DNA from: Congzhengia minquanensis | GTDB lineage: Bacteria > Bacillota > Clostridia > UBA1381 > UBA9506 | NCBI RefSeq assembly: GCF_014384785.1 | Contig: NZ_JACRSU010000001.1 | Location: forward strand, 186,001 to 250,000 | DNA length: 64,000 nucleotides | Reading direction: 5' to 3' | In this document: one piece after another, positions 43,655 to 52,333 of the stretch | How the letters are laid out: the number at the start of each line of letters is the position of its first letter | How positions within the stretch are numbered: the first letter of the stretch is position 1 | The notes under the pieces: model-generated | What the model was told of the DNA's origin: nothing | The model's input: the letters and a program-made list of their open reading frames with translations, nothing else | The model's database searches: none | Program-made: the position numbers and the translations under genes

Positions 43655-44782
43655 TTATGTGATTTTAAAAATATATGCCCCGTTGGCCGTGAAGCCCACG
43701 GCGGTGGACACACCGCCGATAAAGCTCAGGCTGTCGATGTCAATTCCCGGGTCAATCAGCTTTTTTTCACGGCCGGAAAGGTCCACCGTGTTAATCAGCC
43801 GGCCGCGGCTGATGGCAATGGTGTCCTGTGCAAAATCAATATAGTCAATTTTATAGTCCAGCTCATAGGTTCCGATTTGCTTGCCTGCGGTGTTATAGGA
43901 TTCAATGTCATACCGCTTGCCAGTTAAGGCCGACTCGGAAAACGCCATAACAATATTGGCGTTGCTGGTTTTATATGTAATCAGCGTTTTTCCGTTATAA
44001 GGGATTTCCGCCGTTTTCTCGCCTGAAACGCGGTAAACGCAGGCTTTCGAGTCACCCACGCAGAACACATAGGTTCCACGAATTTCCACCGCGGCAATGA
44101 GCTCGTTTTCATACTCCTCCGTGGCAATGGGGTCTGCAGCTGAAATATTGTAAAACGACAAAACCGATTTCATTTTGCCTTCCTGTGTGTCTAAAGTTGA
44201 AATGATAATGTTTTTGTTGTTGTCCGCAACTGAGGCGCTTAACACAAACAGGCTTCCCGAATTCCAAACAAACTGTTCTTCCCCTTTGGTATTATACACC
44301 GTCACGTCCCGCTTATGCATGTCACCCTGGGTTACCAGCACGCAGTAACCCGAGGCATTGACCGAAACGTCCACCAAAGCGCCTTTCGTAACAATGGTGT
44401 TTTTTAAATCGGTGCCGTTTAACAGATAAACGTTGTTTCCGCCCACGTCGCCAACAATAACGTATTTTCCGTTGGATTTTACCACGGGTTCTGACGTAAC
44501 AATGGCAATTTCAGCCTTTTGCTTTCCGCTGCTGTCGCAGACTGTAACTTTGTCTACGTTCACAAAATAGATATACTGGTCGGTAACGACGTGTTTATAG
44601 TTCTCACCGGCGTCCAGCGAAACCTCCACCTGCTTTGCCTTTTTCTGCTGGCTCTCTGAAATGGCCGGCGGCTTGTAGCCGAAAAACCGGACGGCGATTT
44701 CCCTGCTGACAAACAAAATCAGCAAAACGCCGGCAACAATGAGCAGCGCTATGATAATTTTTTTGATAATGGAATGTTTCAT
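43655..44782 (-). CDS. DUF5711-type membrane-anchored beta-propeller-like protein
   Basis: A 375-residue protein with one N-terminal membrane anchor (residues 8-28) and an outside domain made of repeating beta-strand units (for example KYVIVGDVGGNNVYLLNGTD and TYVFCVGDSKACVYRVSGE). This suggests a beta-propeller of WD40/PQQ type, as in DUF5711 proteins of clostridia. No catalytic residues are recognised. It lies between truA and cvpA, with which it forms a plausible envelope pair. The start ATG at 44782 has GGAAAGCGGG upstream. Function is unknown. Confidence 0.76.
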   Translation of the reverse strand: MKHSIIKKIIIALLIVAGVLLILFVSREIAVRFFGYKPPAISESQQKKAKQVEVSLDAGENYKHVVTDQYIYFVNVDKVTVCDSSGKQKAEIAIVTSEPVVKSNGKYVIVGDVGGNNVYLLNGTDLKNTIVTKGALVDVSVNASGYCVLVTQGDMHKRDVTVYNTKGEEQFVWNSGSLFVLSASVADNNKNIIISTLDTQEGKMKSVLSFYNISAADPIATEEYENELIAAVEIRGTYVFCVGDSKACVYRVSGEKTAEIPYNGKTLITYKTSNANIVMAFSESALTGKRYDIESYNTAGKQIGTYELDYKIDYIDFAQDTIAISRGRLINTVDLSGREKKLIDPGIDIDSLSFIGGVSTAVGFTANGAYIFKIT

Positions 44783-44857
44783 ATCCCGCTTTCCAGCCTT
44801 TCCAACCCACTTTTTAAGCTAAGCTGCGCCGCTGTGGGCTTATTTTAGCGCAGCGTT

Positions 44858-45598
44858 TTATTCATATTCAATCTCATAAAGCATAAGCCCCTCTGGAGGC
44901 GCGGTAATGCCTGCACGTTTGCGCTCTTTCGACAAAATAATTTGTGGAATTTCCTCCCCGCTTAAAAAGCCCCGTCCCACGCTGACCAAAGTTCCGGCAA
45001 TAATCCGAACCATGTTATATAAAAACCCGTTTCCGCGGATTTTCATGGTAATCATATCGTCCTGCCTGGTGAGGGAGCACTCATAAATTTCTCGTTCAAA
45101 GGTTTTGGCCTGCGCGCCTTTGGACATGAAAGCCGAAAAGTCGTGTCTGCCCAGAAAAAACGGCGTACACTTTTGCATATTTTCAAAATTAAGCGGATAT
45201 TTAAACCGCCAAACATAGGGCTTTTTAAACACGTCGCCATAAATGGACGTATCAATTTGATAAACATAGGTTTTCGATTTTGCGCAGTATCTTGCATGGA
45301 ACGCCTCGTCACATTCCTTGATGGACTTAACCCGGATATCCTCCGGCAAAACAGCGTTCACGCCGGACAAAATTCTGCGTTCTTCCAAATCCGTGTCAAA
45401 AAAGGCATTGGCTGTGTAGTTTAAGGCGTGCACGCCTGCATCTGTCCTGCTGGCTCCGATAATCGACACATCTTGCCGCAAAATAGTGGAAAAGGCTTTT
45501 TCAAGCTCCTCCTGAATGGTAACTGCGTTTTTCTGCACTTGCCAGCCGCCGTACCGCGCACCGTTATACATCAGCGTAATTTTATGGTTCTGACTCAT
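44858..45598 (-). CDS. truA: tRNA pseudouridine(38-40) synthase
   Basis: A 246-residue TruA that isomerises uridines at positions 38-40 of tRNA. The catalytic Asp is in GASRTDAGVHAL near residue 52, with MYNGARYGGWQVQKN at the N-terminus and RGNGFLYNMVRIIAGTLVSVG near the end (core GNGFLYNMVR). ATG at 45598 is preceded by GGAGGAACT and by family comparison begins two residues before the first strand. A longer reading (seven more codons) overlaps ecfT. Its place after ecfA1-ecfA2-ecfT is the classical Firmicute order. Confidence 0.96.
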   Translation of the reverse strand: MSQNHKITLMYNGARYGGWQVQKNAVTIQEELEKAFSTILRQDVSIIGASRTDAGVHALNYTANAFFDTDLEERRILSGVNAVLPEDIRVKSIKECDEAFHARYCAKSKTYVYQIDTSIYGDVFKKPYVWRFKYPLNFENMQKCTPFFLGRHDFSAFMSKGAQAKTFEREIYECSLTRQDDMITMKIRGNGFLYNMVRIIAGTLVSVGRGFLSGEEIPQIILSKERKRAGITAPPEGLMLYEIEYE

Positions 45599-45608
45599 AG
45601 TTCCTCCA

Positions 45609-46412
45609 TCAGAAAACAATGTCTAAGGTAATAACCGCCGCAAAAAACAAGGCAAACACCAAAAAGCCCCAAAGGTCTGTTATGGTAAAGCGGATTTCTT
45701 TGAGCCTGGTGCGGGAGTCACCGCCCCGGTAGCACCGGCTTTCCATTGCAACGGCCAGCTCGTCAGCACGGCGAAACGCGCTGATAAACAGCGGCACTAG
45801 CATGGGAATAAGCGATTTCGCGCGCTTTATCAGCGAGCCGGTGTCAAAGTCTGCCCCCCGGGCCTGCTGTGCCTTAATAATTTTGTCGGTTTCTTCAATT
45901 AAGGTTGGAATAAACCGTATGGCAATGCTCATCATCATGGCTAGCTCATGCGCCGGAAACCCAAGCTTGGAAAAGGGCTTTAACAGCTTTTCAATCCCGT
46001 CTGTCAGCGCCATGGGCGAGGTGGTGTAGGTCAGCGCGCTGGAGGCAATGATTAACAGTACCAGCCGAAGCGCCATTTTCACCGCCATAATCACGCCCTC
46101 CACCGTCAGGCCGATAGAATGGCCGAACACCGGCAGGTCGCGGCCGTCGGTTAAAAACATGTTCAGCACGGCGGTAAACAAAATGATGAACAAAATAGGT
46201 TTTAACCCTTTAAAATACATATTCACAGGCACTTTTGAAATTTTGACAATGAACAGGGTGAACAAAATAATCAAACAGTAGCTGTAAAACGATTGTGCCA
46301 TAAATATGGCCACAATATCTAAAATCAGAAGCAGAATTTTCGTTCTTGAATCCAGCTTGTGAAGCTTGGAGTCAATGGGAAAATACTGTCCCAAAGTGAT
46401 GTCTTTAAGCAT
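45609..46412 (-). CDS. ecfT: ECF transporter transmembrane subunit EcfT
   Basis: A 267-residue membrane protein that couples the two ATPases to exchangeable substrate-binding S subunits in ECF vitamin transporters. It has five to six hydrophobic segments, and the coupling helices carry two Ala-Arg-Gly-type motifs: QARGADFDTG near residue 185 and ESRCYRGG near 228. An N-terminal LDSRTKILLLILDIV is also typical. The S components are not in this window, so it is a group II module shared by several vitamins. It overlaps ecfA2 by eight bases. Confidence 0.94.
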   Translation of the reverse strand: MLKDITLGQYFPIDSKLHKLDSRTKILLLILDIVAIFMAQSFYSYCLIILFTLFIVKISKVPVNMYFKGLKPILFIILFTAVLNMFLTDGRDLPVFGHSIGLTVEGVIMAVKMALRLVLLIIASSALTYTTSPMALTDGIEKLLKPFSKLGFPAHELAMMMSIAIRFIPTLIEETDKIIKAQQARGADFDTGSLIKRAKSLIPMLVPLFISAFRRADELAVAMESRCYRGGDSRTRLKEIRFTITDLWGFLVFALFFAAVITLDIVF

Positions 46413-47277
46413 TTCCCGTCCCCTCTTTTTGTTTGTTAAAATAAACCATCAGCGCCGCTTTTGCCTTTTCCACCGTGTAGATATTTTTGCTTAAAGGCAC
46501 GCCGCGTTTGATAAGCTCGTCCACCAAAAGGTGCACCTGGGGCACGTTTAAACCCATTCCCCGAAGCTCGTCACCGTGGGCAAACACCTCAGAAACGGGG
46601 CCGTCCATCGCCACGCGGCCCTGGTTCATCACAATCAGGCGGTTTACCAGCTTTGCCACGTCCTCCATAGAGTGGGAAACTAAAATTACCGTCATTTTGC
46701 TTTTTAAATAAATGGATTTCACCTGAGTTAAAATCTCTTCGCGGCCAGCGGGGTCTAAGCCTGCGGTGGGCTCGTCCAGCACCAGCACCGACGGGTGCAT
46801 AGACAGCACGCCGGCAATGGCCGCCCGCCGTTTCTGTCCGCCGGAAAGGTCGAAAGGGGACTTTTCCATCAAATCGTAAGAAAGGCCCACATAGTTCATG
46901 GCTTCTTTTACCCTCTGGTCTATCTCCTCTTTTGAAAGTCCAAGATTAGCCGGGCCAAATGCAATGTCTTTATAAACGGTTTCTTCAAACAGCTGGTGCT
47001 CGGGATACTGAAAAACCAGCCCCACCTCGCACCGCAGTTTTTTTAAGTCTTCGCCTTTTGTGGTAGTTTCACGGCCATTCACCACCACACTTCCGCCATG
47101 AGGTTTTAAAAGGCCGTTTAAATGCTGAACCAGGGTCGATTTGCCTGAACCGGTGTGCCCGATTAGGCCAATAAACTCCCCATCGTTTATTTCAAGATTA
47201 ATATTGTCCAGCGCTTTGCGCTCGAAGGGGCTGCCCTGCATATAAACATAATCCAGTTTTTCAATTTTAATGCCCAC
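46405..47277 (-). CDS. ecfA2: ECF transporter ATP-binding protein EcfA2
   Basis: A 290-residue ABC ATPase that pairs with EcfA1. Walker A is [15 protein letters not shown] near residue 38, the Q-loop [14 protein letters not shown], the signature [14 protein letters not shown], Walker [14 protein letters not shown] and the switch His in [11 protein letters not shown] Leu/Met-containing C-terminal groove region ([15 protein letters not shown]) follows. The start is GTG at 47277 with GGAGG nine bases upstream, overlapping ecfA1 by 11 bases. Order A1-A2-T-truA suggests tight co-translation of the module. Confidence 0.95.
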   Translation of the reverse strand: MGIKIEKLDYVYMQGSPFERKALDNINLEINDGEFIGLIGHTGSGKSTLVQHLNGLLKPHGGSVVVNGRETTTKGEDLKKLRCEVGLVFQYPEHQLFEETVYKDIAFGPANLGLSKEEIDQRVKEAMNYVGLSYDLMEKSPFDLSGGQKRRAAIAGVLSMHPSVLVLDEPTAGLDPAGREEILTQVKSIYLKSKMTVILVSHSMEDVAKLVNRLIVMNQGRVAMDGPVSEVFAHGDELRGMGLNVPQVHLLVDELIKRGVPLSKNIYTVEKAKAALMVYFNKQKEGTGNA

Positions 47278-48118
47278 GCTGTGCCACCTCCAGATATTTC
47301 ATAATTTCATCGGCACATTCCGTAACGGTTAAAACGTCAAAATTTATGGGAATTCCCGCTTTATTCAGTCCGTAGGCAAGCTCTGTCACCTGGGGTACGT
47401 CGAGCCCCAGTTCCTTTAACGTTTTCACCTGGGAAAACACCCTGTGGGGCGTGTCATCCATCACAACTTTTCCCTCGTCCATTACAACCACACGATCTGC
47501 CCGGGCGGCTTCATCCATATAGTGGGTAATGAGCACAATAGTCATGTTTTCCTCGTTTTTCAGCTTTAAGATGGTTTCCATAACCTCACTGCGGCCTTTT
47601 GGGTCTAACATGGCGGTGGGTTCGTCCATCACAATGCACTCCGGGTGCATGGCAATGGCCCCGGCAATGGCAACCCGCTGCTTTTGCCCGCCGGACAAAA
47701 GGTGGGGCGCATGTTTGCGGAACCGATACATGTCTACAATTTTCAAAGCTTCGTCCACTCGCTGCCGTATCTCCTGTGACGGCACACCCAAATTCTCCGG
47801 TGCAAAGGCCACGTCCTCCTCCACCACGGTGGCAACAATCTGGTTGTCGGGATTTTGAAACACCATACCCACGCGCCGCCGGATTTCCCACAGCATTTCC
47901 TCGTTCTTTGTATTAAAACCATCTACATACACATTGCCGGCCACAGGCATCAGAAGTCCGTTGCAAAGCTTGGAAAACGTAGACTTTCCGCAGCCGTTGT
48001 GACCCAAAACGGCCACAAACTCACCTTTGCGTATGTTCAGGTTTAAGTCTTTGAGCACAAATCTGCCGTCACCGTTTTCCGAACCGTATGTATATGAAAG
48101 ATTTTCGGTGGTTATCAT
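47267..48118 (-). CDS. ecfA1: ECF transporter ATP-binding protein EcfA1
   Basis: A 283-residue ABC ATPase. Walker A is [14 protein letters not shown] near residue 38, the Q-loop [14 protein letters not shown], the signature [15 protein letters not shown], Walker [16 protein letters not shown] and the switch His in [28 protein letters not shown] is characteristic of EcfA1 proteins. The C-terminal [17 protein letters not shown] fits the groove-forming tail. It begins the ECF module, four bases after proA, so vitamin uptake and proline synthesis share a transcript here. Confidence 0.95.
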   Translation of the reverse strand: MITTENLSYTYGSENGDGRFVLKDLNLNIRKGEFVAVLGHNGCGKSTFSKLCNGLLMPVAGNVYVDGFNTKNEEMLWEIRRRVGMVFQNPDNQIVATVVEEDVAFAPENLGVPSQEIRQRVDEALKIVDMYRFRKHAPHLLSGGQKQRVAIAGAIAMHPECIVMDEPTAMLDPKGRSEVMETILKLKNEENMTIVLITHYMDEAARADRVVVMDEGKVVMDDTPHRVFSQVKTLKELGLDVPQVTELAYGLNKAGIPINFDVLTVTECADEIMKYLEVAQRGH

Positions 48119-48121
48119 TCT

Positions 48122-49369
48122 CTATCCCCTTACTTGTCCGTTTCCATAAATAATATATTTGCACGAGGTCAGCTCTTTTAACCCCAGCGGTCCCCGGGCG
48201 TGGAGCTTTTGTGTGCTGATTCCGATTTCCGCGCCGAATCCAAACTCAAATCCGTCGGTAAACCTGGTGGAAGCGTTCACATACACCGCCGCCGCGTCGA
48301 TTTCGTCTAAAAATTTCTGTGAAGCTTCATAATTTTTTGTAACAATGCTTTCTGAATGCTTGGTGCCGCAGCGGTTTATGTGGCGAATTGCCTCGTCAAT
48401 CCCGCTGACAACTTTCACGGAAAGAATAAAATCGTTATATTCTGTATAGTAATCCTCCTCCGTGGCCAAAACCGCCTGAGGAAGAATTTTTACCGTCTTT
48501 TCGCATCCGCGGATTTCCACGTGAAAAGGCTTTAGCCCCTCCGCAATGGCAGGGAGCGCGTCTTTTGCAATTTCTTCGTCCACCAAAAGGGACTCTGCCG
48601 CGTTGCACACCGATGGCCTGCTTGTTTTTGCGTTTACTGTAATCTCTCTCGCCATGGTGATATCCGCGCTCTTTTCCACATAGATGTGGCAGTTACCTGT
48701 TCCTGTTTCAATCACCGGCACGGTGGCGGTGTTTACAACGGCCCGAATGAGTCCTGCGCCGCCGCGGGGAATCAAAACGTCGATATATTCGTTTAACCGC
48801 ATCATCTCAGCAGCAGTTTCCCTGGACGTATCCTCCACCAGCGAAACGCTCCCTTTTGGAAAGCCCGCGCCGTCTAGCGCTTCGTTCATAATATCAACTA
48901 AAATCTTATTAGAATGAAACGCCTCGCTTCCGCCCCTTAAAATGCAGGCGTTAGAAGTTTTAATACACAGCGCCGCCGCGTCAACAGTAACGTTCGGCCT
49001 CGCCTCATAAATAATTCCGATAACGCCTAAGGGCACACGCTTTTTGCCAATTATCAGGCCGTTGGGGCGTTTTTCCATGCCGGTGACTTCCCCCACCGGG
49101 TCGGGCAAAAGCTCAACCTTCCTCACCCCGTCCGCTATTTGAGCAATGCGGTCTTTCGTGAGCTTCAGCCGGTCTGCAAATGATGCCTTTGCAGGGTTTT
49201 TCAAAAGCGTTTCTAAATCCTTTTGATTTTCTGCAAGAATTTTATCTGCATTGTTCTCCAAGCTGTCAGCAACGGCCAAAAGTGCCTTCGATTTTTTTTC
49301 CTGGCTCATTGCCATCAACACAAAGCTGGCCTGCTTGGCCGCCTGACCCTGTTTTTTTAAATCATACAT
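48122..49369 (-). CDS. proA: Glutamate-5-semialdehyde dehydrogenase
   Basis: A 415-residue gamma-glutamyl phosphate reductase, the second step of proline synthesis, using NADPH. The catalytic Cys is in AKTSRPSVCNAAESLLVDE near residue 255. Family segments are VPLGVIGIIYEARPNVTVDAAALCIKT (core IYEARPNVTVDAA), LRGGSEAFHSN and the C-terminal FTDGFEFGFGAEIGISTQKLHARGP (core FGFGAEIGISTQK). proB lies 16 bases upstream. The ribosome site is weak (GCGGGTG). proC is not in the window. Confidence 0.96.
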   Translation of the reverse strand: MYDLKKQGQAAKQASFVLMAMSQEKKSKALLAVADSLENNADKILAENQKDLETLLKNPAKASFADRLKLTKDRIAQIADGVRKVELLPDPVGEVTGMEKRPNGLIIGKKRVPLGVIGIIYEARPNVTVDAAALCIKTSNACILRGGSEAFHSNKILVDIMNEALDGAGFPKGSVSLVEDTSRETAAEMMRLNEYIDVLIPRGGAGLIRAVVNTATVPVIETGTGNCHIYVEKSADITMAREITVNAKTSRPSVCNAAESLLVDEEIAKDALPAIAEGLKPFHVEIRGCEKTVKILPQAVLATEEDYYTEYNDFILSVKVVSGIDEAIRHINRCGTKHSESIVTKNYEASQKFLDEIDAAAVYVNASTRFTDGFEFGFGAEIGISTQKLHARGPLGLKELTSCKYIIYGNGQVRG

Positions 49370-49385
49370 AAAAGCACCCGCTTTC

Positions 49386-50171
49386 TTATTTTGCTGTTTT
49401 TGCTACAAATCTTGTTCCCACGGCTTTTCCATCTAAACAATCGTAGATAGCCTTCGGGTTTCGACCGTTTAAAATTACCATCTCCACGCCGGCCTCCATT
49501 GCACCTTTTGCGGCAATGAGTTTTGTCACCATTCCGCCGGTGCCGCGTGCAGAACCGGCTCCCCCGGCGCTTTGCATTAATTCCTCCGTAACGGTTTCTA
49601 CCACAGGAATCAGCTTTGCATCGCTGTGTGATGCCGGGTCTTTGTCAAACAGTCCGTCAATGTCCGACAGAATGATTAAAAGATCCGCGCCGATAAGCCG
49701 GGCCACCACGGCGGACAGCGTATCGTTGTCGCCAAACTCAATTTCAGCCGTTGAAATAACGTCGTTTTCATTGACAATGGGAATCACGTGCCAGTCTAAA
49801 AGTGTGCGGAACGCATTTACCGCATTGGTGCGGCGCTCGTTGTCCTCCAGCACATTTTTCGTAAGCAAAATTTGTGCCACCTGGCAGCCATATTCTGCAA
49901 AAAACTTTCCGTACATGCTCATCAGCTCACTCTGCCCAACAGCAGAGGCCGCCTGTTTTCCGCGGGTATTGTCAGGCCGCTTGGCAAATCCAAGCTTGCC
50001 AACCCCAACACCAATGGCGCCGCTGGACACCAAAACCACCTCGCACCCGCTGTGGTTTAAATCGCTGATCACCTGGGACAGAAGTTCAATTCTTCTAAGA
50101 TTGATTTTGCCTGTTTCATAGGTTAAGGTAGACGTTCCCACCTTGATAACTACCCTTTTTTTGTCTGTCAT
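49386..50171 (-). CDS. proB: Glutamate 5-kinase, short form without PUA domain
   Basis: A 261-residue amino-acid kinase that phosphorylates glutamate for proline synthesis. Features are VVIKVGTSTLTYETGK, VLVSSGAIGVGVGKLGF, PIVNENDVISTAEIEFGDNDTLSAVVA (core NENDVISTAEIEFGDNDTL) and GTGGMVTKLIAAKGAMEAG. The C-terminal PUA domain of about 110 residues found in many ProB proteins is missing, and the ORF ends naturally, as in several short Firmicute enzymes. It pairs with proA, 16 bases on. Feedback inhibition by proline probably acts on the kinase domain. Confidence 0.95.
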   Translation of the reverse strand: MTDKKRVVIKVGTSTLTYETGKINLRRIELLSQVISDLNHSGCEVVLVSSGAIGVGVGKLGFAKRPDNTRGKQAASAVGQSELMSMYGKFFAEYGCQVAQILLTKNVLEDNERRTNAVNAFRTLLDWHVIPIVNENDVISTAEIEFGDNDTLSAVVARLIGADLLIILSDIDGLFDKDPASHSDAKLIPVVETVTEELMQSAGGAGSARGTGGMVTKLIAAKGAMEAGVEMVILNGRNPKAIYDCLDGKAVGTRFVAKTAK

Positions 50172-50191
50172 GGCCCAATCCTTTCCGCCCG

Positions 50192-50728
50192 CTATTTTGA
50201 GGTCTTCGTCACTGTAATTTCGTCCACCTTCGGCACAGTCTGAATGGTTGAGGTTTTAATTTCCATTTCCTTGCCGTATAAAAGATGAATGTTAGAATCG
50301 GTGTAGAAGCCCTCGTCTTTTCTCTTTCCGTCTGCGTCCACAACAATGGTCACGTCAAACCGGTCCGGAACGGGCGCGGTGTAAACCGTACCATCATCGC
50401 TGACAACGTCGCGCATTGCAGGCTCACTTTCCACCCGGGAAACGGTGCCCAAAATCTTGTCGTTTGCCACAAGATACACATCGTCGCCCACAATGATCGA
50501 GTCCCGCGTTACATCGCGCACTTCTTTTGCTTTCAGCTTAATTTCCAGCTTATCTTTTTCTGCAGAGGTCTTAATCAGCATTTTTGAGTCGTCTGACAAA
50601 AGCTTTTCATTGTCTAATTTCACCTTTGTGACAAAAACTCCCACAATGCCGATGATAATGACCAAAATGACAAAAATGTCCACGATGCTCACTTTTCCAA
50701 AAAGCTTGCCTTTTTTATCCATAATCAT
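50192..50728 (-). CDS. DUF4330-type membrane-anchored protein (second copy)
   Basis: A 178-residue protein with one N-terminal membrane helix (residues 14-34, VSIVDIFVILVIIIGIVGV within it) and a beta-rich outside domain rich in Lys, Asp and Val. It resembles DUF4330 proteins, which adjoin polysaccharide genes in Firmicutes. The region KEVRDVTRDSIIVGDDVY and VYTAPVPDRFDVTIVVDADG are typical. It overlaps the first copy by four bases, with GGAGG ten bases before the ATG. Function is unknown; the paired membrane anchors hint at a complex at the cell surface. Confidence 0.75.
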   Translation of the reverse strand: MIMDKKGKLFGKVSIVDIFVILVIIIGIVGVFVTKVKLDNEKLLSDDSKMLIKTSAEKDKLEIKLKAKEVRDVTRDSIIVGDDVYLVANDKILGTVSRVESEPAMRDVVSDDGTVYTAPVPDRFDVTIVVDADGKRKDEGFYTDSNIHLLYGKEMEIKTSTIQTVPKVDEITVTKTSK

Positions 50729-51246
50729 TTGCTTTGCGCCTCCTTCTTTTTCAGAAGTGCCTTATCATAATCTAAACTGATAACCGTTCCGTTCACAGCG
50801 GCATCGCCGACAATGCAGTCAATCCGCTTGCCTACTTTAATAGATACCGTATCAATAATGATGTTGGGATATTCCATTGTGGCTTTTCCCTCCACCTCTA
50901 AAATTACATCTACCTTGTTGGGGATTTCAACATATTCAATGGTTTTGCTCTCATGGTTTTCCGCAATTTCCCGGGCCGGTTTTTCGTGAATGGCAACAAT
51001 TTTACCCAGTTCTTTCTTGGTTGCCCCGTCGTAAATGGTTTTGCCCTCTTCCACATAGTTTAAGAATTCAGGATCGTTTTTTGTGGTTTCAATGGAGAAC
51101 ATCACATTGTCCTGAACGCCCTTTTGCTTGTTATCTAAAATTCCTGTGATAGAAACCACCGCAAAAACAATCACAGCGGCCAAAACAACGAAAAAGACCA
51201 GATCTATGATGTTTATTCCCTTTCTGCCGGTTTTATTTGCTTTCAT
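50725..51246 (-). CDS. DUF4330-type membrane-anchored protein (first copy)
   Basis: A 173-residue protein with the same plan as its neighbour: a basic start, one membrane helix (about 10-32, with IIDLVFFVVLAAVIVFAVVS) and a beta-rich external domain with IPNKVDVILEVEG and SIKVGKRIDCIVGD. The two copies share order and features but little direct identity, so they are old paralogs. ATG at 51246 is chosen because GGAGG lies just ahead; the end of the glycosyltransferase gene overlaps it by 14 bases. It probably acts with the glycosyltransferase, polymerase and flippase upstream. Confidence 0.72.
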   Translation of the reverse strand: MKANKTGRKGINIIDLVFFVVLAAVIVFAVVSITGILDNKQKGVQDNVMFSIETTKNDPEFLNYVEEGKTIYDGATKKELGKIVAIHEKPAREIAENHESKTIEYVEIPNKVDVILEVEGKATMEYPNIIIDTVSIKVGKRIDCIVGDAAVNGTVISLDYDKALLKKKEAQSK

Positions 51247-52333
51247 TTGCAACCTCCTCATAGAGTTTTTCAAGATTTTTTACCATGATCTCAGCTGTAT
51301 AATGCCGCCTGTATAATTCACCGGCATGTTCAGCACATTGTTTATAAAACGCTTTGTTTGCAGCCATTTTTAAAAACGCCTCCGCCATGCCGCCGCTGTC
51401 GGAAAATTCGGTTAACAGCCCGTTTTCTTTCGGTTTCACCAGCTGGGGATTTCCGCCGACATTTGTTGCAATGGTGGGTATTCCTAAGCTCATGGCCTCT
51501 AAAATTGCCAGGCTCATGGCCTCAGACCGGGAGGACAATACGTTTACGTCTGTAATGTTTAAAAGCGTTGCCGTGTCCGGCACATAGCCGGTAAAAATAA
51601 TTTCCGGAACGCCTGCGGCCTGTTTTTTCAGTTCCTCCATCAAGGATCCGTCACCTACGATGAGAAACTTACCTCTACCGCCTTTTTGCAAAAACTGTTT
51701 TGCCGCCTCAATAAAATATTGATGGCCTTTCACTTCTTCAAGCCGGGCAAACACGCCGAACACCGTTTCGTCTTCTAAAATGCCCCGTTTGTTTCGCTCC
51801 GCGTACCGCTCCGTTTCAGAAAGCTTTGTAACAGGCTCAACACCGTTGCAGACGGTTTGAATTTTTTCCCGTTTTATTCCGCAGTCTGCAAGGTTTTGCG
51901 CCACGGCATCTGACACTGCAACATAAACGTCGCACAGCAGATTGTTTAAAATACCTTTTACGACAGAGGTCGGAAACCGGCCCGGTGGTTCAATGCAGTG
52001 TCTTGTGGAAACAACCGCGCCGGCCTTTGCCCTTCTTGCCGCAATCCTTGCCGAAAGGCTAGCATGGGTGTGCACAATGTCAATTTTTTCGCCGCTGAAA
52101 ATTTCCTGCATGGCTTTCACACACCGCTTGTCGTAGGATTTGTCCGCCATGAACGGCACCTCAATTACCGTAATGTCAACCACGTCTTTTAAAAGCGGCT
52201 TTAGCATGCTGTTTTCCGGAATAAGCACCGTAACCTTAAAATGCTCCCTATTAAAATGCTTTACATAATTCAGCAGATACCGACCGGCGCCGCCCACATT
52301 GGTGTCGGACACCACCTGGTACACGTTCATCAT
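51233..52333 (-). CDS. GT4-type glycosyltransferase
   Basis: A 366-residue GT-B fold glycosyltransferase of family 4 (group 1). The N-terminal acceptor domain begins VYQVVSDTNVGGAGRYLLNYV with the Gly-rich loop, and HTHASLSARIAARRA and STRHCIEPPGR follow. The C-terminal donor domain has LIVGDGSLMEELKKQA, FTGYVPDTATLL and the EX7E motif in SRSEAMSLAILEAMSLGIPTIAT (core SEAMSLAILEAMSLG). It probably adds a sugar to a lipid-linked surface polysaccharide precursor at the cytosolic membrane face. It overlaps the polymerase gene by four bases. Sugar specificity cannot be told. Confidence 0.92.
   Translation of the reverse strand: MMNVYQVVSDTNVGGAGRYLLNYVKHFNREHFKVTVLIPENSMLKPLLKDVVDITVIEVPFMADKSYDKRCVKAMQEIFSGEKIDIVHTHASLSARIAARRAKAGAVVSTRHCIEPPGRFPTSVVKGILNNLLCDVYVAVSDAVAQNLADCGIKREKIQTVCNGVEPVTKLSETERYAERNKRGILEDETVFGVFARLEEVKGHQYFIEAAKQFLQKGGRGKFLIVGDGSLMEELKKQAAGVPEIIFTGYVPDTATLLNITDVNVLSSRSEAMSLAILEAMSLGIPTIATNVGGNPQLVKPKENGLLTEFSDSGGMAEAFLKMAANKAFYKQCAEHAGELYRRHYTAEIMVKNLEKLYEEVANESK

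Noticed and set aside
44820..44850. Terminator between truA and the DUF5711 gene
   Set aside because: A GCTGCGC/GCGCAGC inverted repeat is present but its loop is long and no T run follows on the coding strand.
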